A program made the position numbers and the translations under genes. Shown here one piece after another: positions 26,047-34,998 of a stretch of 64,000 nt of DNA. Location of the stretch: positions 124,001 through 188,000 of the forward strand of contig NZ_JAHSTT010000010.1 of assembly GCF_019145205.1 (NCBI RefSeq), read 5' to 3'. Source of the DNA: Pseudomonas khavaziana. Its GTDB lineage: Bacteria > Pseudomonadota > Gammaproteobacteria > Pseudomonadales > Pseudomonadaceae. The number at the start of each line of letters is the position of its first letter. Position 1 is the stretch's first letter. The notes under the pieces were generated by a model that saw only the letters and a program-made list of their open reading frames with translations, was not told the origin of the DNA and searched no databases.

Positions 26047-26844
26047 CTACACCCTCCTAGCGTCCTCGTCCTTCATAATTTGCTTATGTGACAGAGACAT
26101 AATTATCGCAACAATAGAGTCTGCGTTAGTCATGATAATTTTATTTTTTTGTTCATTTCCAATACCATCCTCAATGCACAGAGACCTCAAAAATTCATCT
26201 TCAGCGGATCTGGCGCGAAGTTTAGACCATATAGCTTTATTTTTACCATCAGGCTCGTTTACGTATGACATTTCAGCAAAAGTAACCCTATCATGTATCT
26301 CAAAATAATTTGATTTTGGTTTTTGGCGTTCGTACATGGCGTAATTATTATACCAATAATCTTTGGTGCGTAAAAAATGATGCGACAATTCATGAATAAC
26401 CGTCGTGGCAATGCTTGGCACTGACAATTTCAATAAGTCATTTGTGAGAAATAATCGCCTATACTTAGAGTCCAGTGCACCTACAACCAATGCCAATGCT
26501 GAGCCTTCCTCGCTAGGAAATTTATCACGTATTTTCGCAAACTGATTTTCTCTGGGAATACCTTTACAATATTGTCCAATCTGAGCCTTCATCTCCTCTA
26601 GTTTCTGAAGTATATCTGGAAGAATCTTGCTGAGATCTTCTTTCGTCTTAATTGCAAAATGCAAAGACAAAATATCAACTAGGTACTCGGCATTTTCTGT
26701 CTTTAATGCGGTGATCGCGGAAGTTATAATATGCATAGAAAAGTTTAGCGATGCATCTAGTTTTTCTTGATGTTCAATTGAAAATTTTGAGCGCCCCCTT
26801 GCGCCAATTAAAATAGCGAGAAGCAACATGCTTTTCGATTTCAT
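26047..26844 (-). CDS. Stand-alone aspzincin-like metallopeptidase domain, toxin C-terminus homologue
   Basis: The 265-residue protein has HELSH at 151-155, then TKDYWY with Asp162, and TNADSIVAI near 239-247. Spacing from the last His to the Asp (7 residues) and the T-x-D-x-x-Y pattern are the same as in the C-terminal domain of the 1712-residue toxin at 7675-12813. The preceding helical region also aligns in outline (VGALDSKYRRLFL with VLVNDSERKVYLF). Aspzincin (M35-type) peptidases use HExxH plus a downstream Asp. The gene is AT-rich and stands among IS remnants. It may be an effector or a toxin tip cut from a longer gene. MLLLAILIG near the start is hydrophobic but too short for a clear signal peptide. 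Confidence 0.65.
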   Translation of the reverse strand: MKSKSMLLLAILIGARGRSKFSIEHQEKLDASLNFSMHIITSAITALKTENAEYLVDILSLHFAIKTKEDLSKILPDILQKLEEMKAQIGQYCKGIPRENQFAKIRDKFPSEEGSALALVVGALDSKYRRLFLTNDLLKLSVPSIATTVIHELSHHFLRTKDYWYNNYAMYERQKPKSNYFEIHDRVTFAEMSYVNEPDGKNKAIWSKLRARSAEDEFLRSLCIEDGIGNEQKNKIIMTNADSIVAIIMSLSHKQIMKDEDARRV

Positions 26845-26938
26845 CGTCTACTTCATCTTCCGAGTACTCGGGAGTGCGGGAGTATTTTTCTTTTGCTTGT
26901 TCGAAAGTGCTCGCATTCGTTTGACTAGAACAGTACAT
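26774..26938 (-). CDS. Small acidic reading frame overlapping the metallopeptidase gene
   Basis: A 54-codon ATG frame (MYCSSQTNASTFEQAKEKYS, then TPEYSEDEVDDEIEKHVASR, ending FNWRKGALKIFN) overlaps the start of the metallopeptidase gene by 71 bases in another frame. It could be the original N-terminal part of that gene, separated by a frameshift near 26780, or a small separate gene. Composition is protein-like, with acidic then basic segments. No strong ribosome binding site is visible. Confidence 0.4.
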   Translation of the reverse strand: MYCSSQTNASTFEQAKEKYSRTPEYSEDEVDDEIEKHVASRYFNWRKGALKIFN

Positions 26939-27073
26939 TTGTATATTCCGCTTTCAGTGTGGTATGAGCATTACAATTAATTTTCCATTCGCTTTTAAGT
27001 ATCCTAGCAGATCACAGCCGACTGCCCCGGCTTTACCGAATCGCTTTGCATTGGCCGGGCGGTTGCCCTCGAA

Positions 27074-27256
27074 TTAGTGCTGCCGATCTTTACAGCGCCT
27101 CGCTCGCATGTGGTGAAGCCTTGGGATTCTCCGAACAAAGTGCGCAAACAGCTTACTCACCCGACTGCGCAACCGAAGCCGTTCGACATCCGGCGCTTGA
27201 GCGCCGGGCGTAATAACTTGAGCGGTTGATATCAAACACTTTGCACAGCCAATCAA
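27074..27256 (-). pseudogene. IS3-family orfB fragment
   Basis: The minus strand encodes APDVERLRLRSRVSKLFAH, preceded in a shifted frame by a GCAKCLIS/DWLCKVF-like segment. It matches the start of the orfB at 34278 (VDWLCKVFGVTRSCYY, TPDVERLRLRSRVSELFSQS). Only about 60 codons survive, with a frame change, so it is a remnant of the same or a sister IS3 element. Confidence 0.75.
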
Positions 27257-27342
27257 CCGGCTCGTGGACGTTTAACTAGACAAAATCGTGTAGTAATCCG
27301 GACGTTGGCCGGAGGATCCTATCGAGCGCGTCTACAGCAGTC

Positions 27343-28590
27343 TTGGTGCCATCCCTGCACGCCGCCGCGCGGCAACTGGAAGATCTCCCTGTCAGCTTGG
27401 CGACGCTCTACGACAAGATCAGTCGTACCGAACCCGCGCTGTTGCGTGCTCTGGTCACCGGTTGTGCGCAACGACTGACTCCAACCATCAAAGAACTGGG
27501 TTACACGACGATGCTGCCGGACTGGCAGGTTCGAGTGGTAGATGGCAATTATTTGGCATCCACTGAGAAGCGTCTGGGGGCTTTACGCCAGGAGCGAGGT
27601 GCGGTTCGTCCCGGTTTTTCGGTAGTGGTCTACGATCCTGATCTCGATCAGGTCATCGACCTCCAGGCATGTGAGGATGCCTATGCCAGCGCGTGTTTGC
27701 GTGTTGCCTCTGTTGGCTAATGCTGAACCGGGCCAGGTGTGGCTGGCTGACCGGCTCTACTGCACGCTCCCGGTAATGGAAGCTTGTGAGCAGGTCCAGA
27801 GGTCCTTTGTCATTCGCCAGCAAGCCAAACATCCACGCCTGATTCAAGAGGGTGAGTGGCAAGAACCCGTGCCTGTGGAAACAGGCACTATGCGTGAGCA
27901 GATCATCCAAGTCAGAGGCGGTTACCAATGTCGGCGTGTCGAACTGACGCTTCATTCGCCAACAGACTCGGGTGACAGAAGCTTGATGTTCTGGAGCAAT
28001 CTGCCTGAAAGCGTCAGCGCTCAGCAGATCGCGCAACTCTATCGCCGCCGCTGGAGCATTGAAGGCATGTTCCAGCAACTGGAAACGATCTTGGAAAGTG
28101 AAATCGAAACTCTCGGCAGTCCAAAGGCCGCCTTGCTCGGGTTTACTACGGCAGTGTTGGCCTACAACGTCCTGGCCGTACTCAAGCGAAGCGCGGAGCA
28201 AGCCCATCGGGAGACCCAGCCTGACGGCTGGGAAGGCTCGATCTATCACTTGGCGGTCCAGATCAGGAGTGGTTATGAGGGAATGCAGATTGCACTGCCC
28301 TCGGAATATCTTCCCGCCATTCCTGTGGAAAAGTTGGCCCAGCGTTTGTTGGAGCTGGCCAGAAACATCCAACCCAAACAAGTTGCGAAAAGCCCCCGCG
28401 GCCCCAAGGTGCCTAAACCTAAGACATGGGTGCAAGGCACGGCGGTGAATGCTCATGTTTCAACGGACAGGGTAATCAAGGCTGCCAAAACGAAAAGTCC
28501 TTGGAAGGGAAGGGTTTTACAGCGCAGATGCAAGTACCACTCGATTGTTAGAATCATTACGATTGCGGCACGTATAAGTGGGTGGCCCTC
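27343..28590 (+). pseudogene. IS4-family transposase, frameshifted
   Basis: Two frames together give an IS4 transposase. 27343-27695 encodes LPVSLATLYDKISRTEPALL, LPDWQVRVVDGNYLASTEKR and YDPDLDQVIDLQACEDAYAS. A frameshift near 27695 moves the rest into the next frame: VCVLPLLANAEPGQVWLADR, FVIRQQAKHP, and YRRRWSIEGMFQQLETILES with the catalytic YREK-type motif region. The C-terminus ends near KSPWKGRVLQRRCKY. The N-terminus is also incomplete. Confidence 0.85.
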
Positions 28591-28616
28591 TACAATCAAA
28601 ACATTTTGCATTTTAT

Positions 28617-29180
28617 TCAACGCTGACGCAGGGCTGTTTTATAGAAGTCGATGTCTTTCCAGACACCCAGCTCATCAATCCCCCCGCCAGTGACGGAGAC
28701 ATGCACATGGGGGTGCCAGTTAAGACGCCGGCCGTAAGTGTGGATGGCGCAGAAGATACCCACTTCAAGCCCACGCTTTCGTGCCGCGTAGGGCAGATTA
28801 TCGACGACCAAGCGGCAGACGTCATTGAGTAAACGGCGGTTGTGAAAGAAGAGCGGCCAGAGGGTCGGGCAGGGTGAACGCTAGATGCTGCCAGGCACAA
28901 TCGGGCAGGGGTTATATGGGTTAGCGATCCACTGATCGGTGGCCTTTTTGCCATAGGAAGGGCAAACCCGGCAGTGCAGGTGTTGTAGAAGTATTTGGCG
29001 TGGTGGCAGCTACACATATACTGCTTAACAGAATAGACGTGCCACGGGCGAGCATTTTGGTCACGACTTCGATTTTGATATCGCGCAGACCACCGGTCTC
29101 GAGCAAGGCTGGCCAGCACTGGTTGGGGGTGAACAGGTTTTTCAGTGGTCGGGCTTTGTAGGCAGGCAACATGTGCAGTC
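28617..29180 (-). pseudogene. IS91-family transposase, degenerate
   Basis: Minus-strand pieces in several frames match an IS91-type Y2 transposase: LPAYKARPLKNLFTPNQCWP, VVTKMLARGTSI, LPDCAWQHLAFTLPDPLAAL, then VVDNLPYAARKRGLEVGIFC and AIHTYGRRLNWHPHVHVSVT. The last carries the HPHVH metal-binding motif. Several frame changes and a lost 3' end make it inactive. IS91 elements move by rolling-circle transposition. Confidence 0.8.
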
Positions 29181-29420
29181 ACCGGTTGAAGGGGCATTTG
29201 CCTCATCATGATCGTTTATCGCGGTCATGACAAAGCAACCCTCCCTCTCCTCTACGGACAATGCTACGGAGGAGGCGTCCAAGAACATATCGCTCAGGTC
29301 CATGGGCTCAAACCGATGTCATCGTAGCTGACATGGTTGGCTGCTGCTCGCTGAATCCGGGTGTGTTGGGCTTTGACTTTGGCGCGCTGGGCGCGTCTTT
29401 GCTGCTTATTGAGTGATGCC
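29166..29420 (-). pseudogene. Small conserved Pseudomonas protein, frameshifted
   Basis: The minus strand starts MASLNKQQRRAQRAKVKAQH, a basic start seen in small Pseudomonas proteins of unknown role. It runs to DDIGLSPWT and a stop. A second frame continues MDLSDMFLDASSVALSVEER. One indel near 29305 would join them. The function is unknown. Confidence 0.35.
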
Positions 29421-29664
29421 ATCGAGACAGCTCCTTGCTCCTGCTGCGCTCATTGGGTTTTCCTGATGCTACCCGATTTTGAACATGGATGATTTGCAGC
29501 CGTAGGCTGCCCTGTTCCTGCAAGAGCCTGAGTAATTCCTTGTTCTTTTTATCCAGCATATCAACGTACCTTATTTGGAGAATTTTCTTCTGTAAAAACA
29601 GCATAAAAAACAATATTTTTCTCCAGGCAAAGGGTAAATTAATTTCTTTTCCGGAGAGCATCGT

Positions 29665-30514
29665 ATGCGTAGAGTGACAGTATTAGTGTTGTTCGTGCTG
29701 ATTGCGCTGACCTGGGGCACGACGTGGCTAGCCATGCGGATTGCCGTGGAAACAATCCCTCCTATATTTGCAACCGGGATGGGATTTATGTTTGCTGCAC
29801 CATTATTAATCAGTATTGCGTATTTAAGAAAAACGCTGATTTTGTTTCCGCCCGGGCAACGCCTATGTCAGCTCTGGACTTGCCTCCATTTTATTTGCAA
29901 ATATGCCGCTAGCTGTTTTGATAGCATCAGTGTGTTTTTTGAATATAAAAACGAATATTGTGCAAGTAACTGGCATAACTATGGCGATAGTGGCGCTGAC
30001 TGGCATCCTCTACGAGGAAGCGAATACAAATATAAATGCCGGGGGGGCACTGGCAGGGAATAATTGCGCTTATTGTGGCCGTAGTTATTCATGCCATAGT
30101 TTATGCTCAATGCAAGAAAAGAGGCTGCAATGTTTCAGTCATAACATTTAATACACTTTCGTGCTTTTTAGCAGGCTTGATAATTTCTACTGTCGGATGG
30201 CTCTTTGAGCCTCCCCCCAAATATCAAACTTTTCAGTGCGCTCGGTAATGGCGACATTATATCTCGGGGCTTTTGCTGGGGTGTTCGGGATTCTTTGCTA
30301 TTTTGGGTTTCAGCAAAAGGCTAGTGCCTTCCAGGATTCACTTGTATTTCTCATCTTTCCTCTGATTGCGGTAAGTCTGGAAAGCTATATTTATGGATAT
30401 GCGATATCAATACATTCAATATTGCTTGTTATACCGCTAGCTAGTTGGATATTTATTGCTCTTGCCTCCAAAATATTTTCACTAGGTGGCCGACGATTGG
30501 GCAGTTCTTCATAG
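29665..30514 (+). pseudogene. EamA/DMT-family transporter, broken by frameshifts
   Basis: Membrane segments typical of 10-TM drug/metabolite transporters appear in order but in different frames. They are VLVLFVLIALTWGTTWLAMR with FATGMGFMFAAPLLISIAYL, then MPLAVLIASVCFLNIKTNIV, IIALIVAVVIHAIVYAQCKK and LYLGAFAGVFGILCYFGFQQ. The WGTTW motif of TM1 is characteristic. At least three frame changes (near 29850, 30040 and 30240) inactivate it. A good site (GGAGAG) precedes the ATG, so decay is probably recent. Confidence 0.8.
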
Positions 30515-30588
30515 ATGAAAGATCGTATACCATCAGGGTAGGGATGTCTTGCAGGTGTGATATCTTAGAAGTACCACATAAAAAATGT

Positions 30589-30615
30589 CCATCGCTCGTG
30601 CTGCACGAGCGATGG
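30589..30615. terminator. Perfect 12-bp hairpin
   Basis: CCATCGCTCGTG (30589-30600), a CTG loop and CACGAGCGATGG (30604-30615) form a perfect stem. An A-run (AAAAAA) lies on its left, so on the minus strand it is a hairpin followed by a U-tract, the shape of an intrinsic terminator. It lies between the transporter and chorismate-mutase pseudogenes. Confidence 0.55.
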
Positions 30616-30631
30616 ATGTCAAAGGACTATT

Positions 30632-30915
30632 ATGAAAAACCGACTCCGTTTAATGGTATTAACCCTGACTGTTGCGAGTTTTACCGCCACGGCGGCATAC
30701 GCTGCAAGTGTTGGCAGTCTGATTAATGAACGTTTATCGTACATGAAAGACGTTGCTGATGATAAGGCACAACACCATCAGGCGGTCGAAGATCTGGTGC
30801 AGGAAAAAATTGCTGGAAAAAGCCGTTGCGGAGACTGATGGGCTGGGAATAAAAGGTGAAACGGTGAAGCCTTTTATTCAGGCTCAAATGGATGCGGCGA
30901 AAGCAATCCAGTACC
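30632..30915 (+). pseudogene. Periplasmic chorismate mutase (AroQ-gamma type), frameshifted and truncated
   Basis: The first frame has a signal peptide (MKNRLRLMVLTLTVASF...AAYA) and SVGSLINERLSYMKDVADDK. After about 30815 the next frame continues KLLEKAVAETDGLGIKGETV and KPFIQAQMDAAKAIQYRH. Joined, this is the start of a secreted AroQ-gamma chorismate mutase, which converts chorismate to prephenate. The match stops at about 30915, where IS-like sequence follows. One frameshift and loss of the C-terminal half inactivate it. AAGGA precedes the ATG. Confidence 0.8.
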
Positions 30916-31071
30916 GACATACGCCTGGCACGCCGCCGCGCGATCAAACCTTGGTCGCCGGCATCGGTGATGGCGAAAATTCGTTCCGCATGCGCTGGGG
31001 TTGAGTTGGATTCTCGTTTCTGCCCATACTCGTCAGATAAAGATCACCTGACCTCTGCCAGAGAAGCAGTC

Positions 31072-31299
31072 ATGTCCCTCACCAAACCAAACCGGCAGTT
31101 ACGTAGCGAGTTAATAGACCTAGGGTGTTCTCTTGAGCAAACCGCAAGCGATGTACTCTGTATCACCAAGTATTGCAAAGATATCGATGTGAAAGCCGTC
31201 CCGAGGCTGATAGCGAAGCTCTACGAAGATGCTGATCGGCTTAAGGCGCTGGCCGATGAGATCAGGGATGGCAAAGTGACGCGAGTCAAGCCTGAGTAG
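31072..31299 (+). CDS. Small helical hypothetical protein, first of a tandem pair
   Basis: The 75-residue protein (MSLTKPNRQLRSELIDLGCS...) is helical and charged. I recognise no named domain. It is a paralogue of the next gene: both start with [LT]-x-KPN-x-x-L, have an ADRLKALADEIRDGKVTRV-type end and are of similar size. Its frame is intact, unlike most nearby genes. A role cannot be assigned. Confidence 0.6.
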   Translation: MSLTKPNRQLRSELIDLGCSLEQTASDVLCITKYCKDIDVKAVPRLIAKLYEDADRLKALADEIRDGKVTRVKPE

Positions 31300-31327
31300 G
31301 CTCAACACGAATTCGAAAGGACACTAC

Positions 31328-31573
31328 ATGACACTCAGCAAGCCAAACCAAGACCTCAAGCGCGACCTGCAAGGCATCGCCTCCGACCTCAAATGGTCAG
31401 CTGTTGAGCTGATGAGGATCGCGGAGCGGCTGAGCCTTGCAGGCAATGAGGCAGACGCCCAGGCGGTGCTAAGGATGCTCACCGTATTTCATGCGGACGA
31501 GAATAGGCTGGCGGGGTATGCCGATGAAGTGAAGGTCGGCCGGATAAGTCGAGCTGCGGAACAGCGAGAATGA
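31328..31573 (+). CDS. Small helical hypothetical protein, second of a tandem pair
   Basis: The 81-residue protein (MTLSKPNQDLKRDLQGIASD...) is the paralogue of the gene ending 28 bases upstream. Shared features are KPN-x-x-L near the start, an aliphatic helix in the middle and the end DENRLAGYADEVKVGRISRA. GAAAGGACA lies before the ATG. The short gap suggests one transcript. Confidence 0.6.
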   Translation: MTLSKPNQDLKRDLQGIASDLKWSAVELMRIAERLSLAGNEADAQAVLRMLTVFHADENRLAGYADEVKVGRISRAAEQRE

Positions 31574-31756
31574 CTGCATAGCGAGAGCAGAGCTTTTGGA
31601 GCAAGCTTGAGGGGGGGGCCGCTCACGTACTCATGGTCACTCCTAGAGCTTCCGACGCGGGATGGATGGGTGGTGCCTCATCCAATCGCAGGTGTAGTGG
31701 TCTAATGAAACCGGACACCCATTTAGGCGAGAATGCTCGCCAGATCGAGGTGTCAG

Positions 31757-32065
31757 ATGACCAAACAACGCCGCTCCTTTACTCCTGAATTCAAGCGCGA
31801 GGCTGCCGACCTCGTGCTCAAGCAAAACTACAGCTACATCGAAGCCAGCCGTTCACTCGGCATTGGTGAGTCGGCATTGCGCCGCTGGGTTGACCAGATT
31901 CAGAAAGAACATAAAGGCTTCACCCCGCAGAACAAAGCACTGACTCCTGAGCAGCAAAAAATTCAGGAGTTGGAAGCCCGGATCGCTCGGCTTGAGCGAG
32001 AGAAATCCATACTAAAAAAGGCTACCGCGCTCTTGATGTCGGAAGATCACGAGCGTTCGCGCTGA
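31757..32065 (+). CDS. IS3-family OrfA
   Basis: The 102-residue protein has the IS3 OrfA HTH (MTKQRRSFTPEFKREAADLV, SYIEASRSLGIGESALRRWV) and a leucine-zipper-like C-terminus (QKIQELEARIARLEREKSIL). In IS3 elements it is fused to OrfB by programmed frameshifting near its 3' end (KKATALLMSED). Here OrfB is disrupted, so only OrfA, which usually represses, can be made. Confidence 0.88.
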   Translation: MTKQRRSFTPEFKREAADLVLKQNYSYIEASRSLGIGESALRRWVDQIQKEHKGFTPQNKALTPEQQKIQELEARIARLEREKSILKKATALLMSEDHERSR

Positions 32066-32160
32066 TTGACCAATTGTAAGGGATCCATGATCCCCACATT
32101 CAAAGATCAGAATTGATCGCCGATGCTGTACTCCCGATTCTTTTCAGGAGCCAGCATCCC

Positions 32161-32240
32161 ATGATGCGACCCGACGCCAAAGTCGAAAAAGTCTACCTCT
32201 ACCCCAAGCCTGTGGACTGTAAGCGATCCACGAACTACAC
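32161..32240 (+). pseudogene. Inverted tnpB 5' fragment at the IS66 left end
   Basis: The plus strand encodes MMRPDAKVEKVYLYPKPVDC, which matches the start of the IS66 TnpB (MMRPNASVEKVYLYPKPVDF) and then diverges. It lies in the opposite orientation to the intact tnpB and next to the terminal repeat. The left end of this element is therefore a copied right end from a related IS66. Confidence 0.8.
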
Positions 32241-32263
32241 CTACCTCCAGATGAGGCAGTCGT

Positions 32264-33808
32264 TTACCGTGACATCTCTGGCGAGCAGTTCCATGGCAGC
32301 AAGGCTTCGTAGTCCCCAACCGATTGTGCCGGCGGCAGTCTTTCCAGTACGTGGCGCAGCCACGTATAAGGCTCCTGGCCGTTGACCTTGGCGGTCTCGA
32401 CCAAACTGTAGATCTGCGCACTGGCGGTGGCACCCTTGGGCGTGTCGCTGAACAGCCATGCCTTGCGCCCGATTACAAACGGCTTTATCGCGCGCTCCGC
32501 CGCGTTGTTGTCGATCGGTAAAAAACCGGCCTCCACGTATCGCTCCAGACGGCTCCAGTTGTTGGCCAAATAATTCACGGCTTTACCCAACACACTTTGC
32601 GGCGTCACTTGGGACTGTGTTTTATCCAGCCAGCTTTTCAACTGCCCCAGGATCGGCAGGCTCTTCTCCTGACGACCGATAAAACGCTGTTCATCGCTGA
32701 CGTCCTTGAGTTCACACTCGATGCCGTACAGCTTATTGATCATTGTCAGCGCGATATCGGCACGCCCGGTTTTGCCCTTGGGCTGCACTTTCTGCGCGTC
32801 GACAAACTTACGACGCGCATGAGTCATGCACGCCAATCGCTCAACACCGGGCTGCAACGCCAACGCGTTGTAACCCGCGTAATTGTCGGTCATCACGTAG
32901 CCGCGATAACTTTCCAGCAGGCGTAGAGGCACTTCCTGCGCACGGCTGGTGGTGTAGTCAAATAGCACAACTTTTCGATCCGGCGGCCCGCTGGCCTGCA
33001 CCCACATCCACGATTGGCTGGTGGGGCCTCGATCCGGCTCTTTCAGTACCTGGACTCTTGTTTCATCGCAGTGGATGACCGGACTTTCCAGTAATCGGTC
33101 GCGCATTAAATTCAGCAAGGGCTGGAAGTGTTCGCTGCACTGGATGACCCAGCGCGCCAGTGTTTGCCTTGGAATATCCACACCGTGTCGACTCAGCACG
33201 GTTTCGAAACGATGCAACGGCAGGCCATCGACGTACTTGGTGGTTAAGAGCATGGCCAATACGCTGGGGCTGGCCATGCTCTTTTCGATCATCTGAGCGG
33301 GTTTGTCTGCGGTGACCGGCGCGGTTTCACAACCGCGGCAACCGTAAACTTTGCGGATGTGTTTGAGTACGCGAATCTGCATCGGCACGATCTCCAGCTG
33401 TTCGCTGGTTTCTTCACCGATGACATGTTTGCGGCAGCCGCAAGCGCAGGTCAGTTCGTGCTCGGGCAGTTCGTGGGTCACTTCGACGCGTGGCAGATCA
33501 GCCGGCAGTGGCTTGCGTTTGCCGCGACGCGGCGTCGAAGCAACCGCTTCTTCGTCAGCGTCGCCGACTGGAAGCATCGGCTCGCTTTCGGGCTCATTGA
33601 ACAACGCCAGTTGCGGCGTGTTGGGCTCGATGGTCTGCTCGGATTTTCGACCGAACAAACGGTCGCGCAGCAGTTTGATCTGTTCTTTCAAATCGACGAT
33701 ATGAGTCTGGTATGCCTCAGTCGTTACTTGCTGACGACTGAGTGCCTCAAGCAACATTTGCTTGAGCAAAACAGGATCATCGGGAAGGTCTTCGGGTATC
33801 AAATTCAT
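32264..33808 (-). CDS. tnpC: IS66-family transposase (TnpC)
   Basis: The 514-residue transposase has the leucine-zipper N-terminus (VDLKEQIKLLRDRLFGRKSE), a zinc-finger region (LTCACGCRKHVIGEETSEQL, RKVYGCRGCE) and a DDE core with HCDETRV, MTDNYAGYN and NNAAERAIKPFVIGRK. It looks intact. It follows tnpB with a 17-base gap. The rest of the element's genes suggest it needs TnpB in cis, and TnpA if required from elsewhere. Confidence 0.95.
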   Translation of the reverse strand: MNLIPEDLPDDPVLLKQMLLEALSRQQVTTEAYQTHIVDLKEQIKLLRDRLFGRKSEQTIEPNTPQLALFNEPESEPMLPVGDADEEAVASTPRRGKRKPLPADLPRVEVTHELPEHELTCACGCRKHVIGEETSEQLEIVPMQIRVLKHIRKVYGCRGCETAPVTADKPAQMIEKSMASPSVLAMLLTTKYVDGLPLHRFETVLSRHGVDIPRQTLARWVIQCSEHFQPLLNLMRDRLLESPVIHCDETRVQVLKEPDRGPTSQSWMWVQASGPPDRKVVLFDYTTSRAQEVPLRLLESYRGYVMTDNYAGYNALALQPGVERLACMTHARRKFVDAQKVQPKGKTGRADIALTMINKLYGIECELKDVSDEQRFIGRQEKSLPILGQLKSWLDKTQSQVTPQSVLGKAVNYLANNWSRLERYVEAGFLPIDNNAAERAIKPFVIGRKAWLFSDTPKGATASAQIYSLVETAKVNGQEPYTWLRHVLERLPPAQSVGDYEALLPWNCSPEMSR

Positions 33809-33825
33809 ACCGGGGATTATACCCG

Positions 33826-34185
33826 TCAGGCGACGAATCTTGGCGTTAAAACCTTATGAGGACGATTGCGCCAGAGATCAAAGCCATCCAGTAACCAGTT
33901 CAATTCCTGGACAGTCAGCACGATCGCCTCGTCGACCTCATCAGGGGAAAGTTTGAAACGTTCAGACTCCAGGCGCTTGAGCCAAAGGCAGAAGCCGTTG
34001 CGCTCCCAGTACAACACTTTGACGCGGTTGCGGTGGCGATTTAGAAAGACGAAAAGCACCGGGTCGAACACCGCAACTTTGATGTCCAGTTCGACCAATG
34101 CAGCCAGGCCGTCGATGGACTTTCGAAAATCTACAGGCTTCGGGTAGAGGTACACTTTTTCAACGCTGGCATTGGGACGCATCAT
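33826..34185 (-). CDS. tnpB: IS66 Orf2 (TnpB)
   Basis: The 119-residue protein is the canonical IS66 accessory protein (PF05717): VEKVYLYPKPVDFRKSIDGL, DPVLFVFLNRHRNRVKVLYW, ERNGFCLWLKRLE. It is required for transposition in characterised IS66 elements, although its biochemistry is unclear. The frame is intact and upstream of tnpC. Confidence 0.93.
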   Translation of the reverse strand: MMRPNASVEKVYLYPKPVDFRKSIDGLAALVELDIKVAVFDPVLFVFLNRHRNRVKVLYWERNGFCLWLKRLESERFKLSPDEVDEAIVLTVQELNWLLDGFDLWRNRPHKVLTPRFVA

Positions 34186-34277
34186 GGTGATGGGCTTCTG
34201 ATGGAAATCGGGAGCACAGCATCAGCCGTCAGCTATCCGCTTGGAATGTGGCGCTCATGGAGCGGATACGACCAATT

Positions 34278-34965
34278 GAGCGCCCATGAGCCGGTTGATT
34301 GGCTGTGCAAAGTGTTTGGCGTCACTCGCTCGTGTTACTACGCCCAGCGCCTGCGGCGCCGCACACCAGATGTTGAACGGCTTCGATTGCGTAGTCGCGT
34401 TAGTGAGCTGTTCTCGCAAAGTCGCAGTTCTGCGGGCAGCCGCAGCATCCTGTCGCTGATGCGTGAAGACGGTGAGCAACTCGGTCGATACAAAGTGCGT
34501 AGCTTGATGCGCGAGCTTGATTTAGTCAGCAAACAACCCGGCTTCCATGCCTACAAACGAGCAACAGTAGAAAAACTGGATATCCCGAACACATTGAACC
34601 GCGAGTTCGACGTGCCAGCGCCCAATCAAGTCTGGTGCGGCGATATCACCTACATTTGGGCGCAAGGAAAATGGCATTACCTGGGTGTCGTCCTGGATCT
34701 GTGCACTAGGCGGATAGTGGGCTGGGCACTGTCGGAAAAGCCGAATGCCGAACTGGTGATCAAGGCGCTGGATATGGCCTACGAGCAGCGTGGCAGGCCT
34801 TCGGATCTGCTATTCCACTCGGACCAGGGATCGCAATATGCAAGCCGACTCTTTCGCCAACGGTTGTGGCGATACCGCATGCGCCAGAGCATGAGTCGAC
34901 GAGGAAACTGCTGGGATAACGCACCGATGGAGCGCGTATTTCGCAGCTTGAAAACGGAATTGTTC
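34278..34965 (+). pseudogene. IS3-family OrfB, truncated
   Basis: The frame encodes the IS3 integrase-type transposase from LSAHEPVDWLCKVFGVTRSC through PNQVWCGDITYIWAQGKWHY, LFHSDQGSQYASRLFRQRLW and NCWDNAPMERVFRSLKTE. All three catalytic residues (DDE) are visible. It stops being IS3-like at 34962, where a second IS3 copy begins, so about 40 C-terminal residues are missing. Its 5' end is separated from orfA by IS66. Confidence 0.85.
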
Positions 34966-34998
34966 TGGTCAAGTTTTTCCGGACGCCGATTACGGTGG

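Larger units (their letters stand above)
32076..34269 (-). mobile_element. IS66-family element with 8-bp target duplication
   Basis: The element is flanked by GACCAATT at 32068-32075 and 34270-34277. Both ends start with GTA when read inward and share ATCCATGA/CTCCATGA and CCACATTC. It carries tnpB and tnpC on the minus strand and lacks tnpA. Its left end contains an inverted copy of the tnpB start, so both ends look like right ends. Confidence 0.88.
31691..34965 (+). mobile_element. IS3-family element, interrupted by IS66 and truncated on the right
   Basis: The left end is TGTAGTGGTCTAATGAAACC at 31691, followed by GGACACC. orfA is intact but orfB is split by IS66 (32076-34269) and cut at 34965 by a second IS3 copy. 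Removing IS66 and one copy of its 8-bp target duplication rejoins the frame exactly (ALIDQLSAHEPVDWLCKVFG). Confidence 0.85.

Noticed and set aside
30900..31029. Frame RLARRRAIKPWSPASVMAKI as a gene
   Set aside because: It looks like a small IS-derived piece joined to the chorismate mutase remnant, but I could not assign it to a family.
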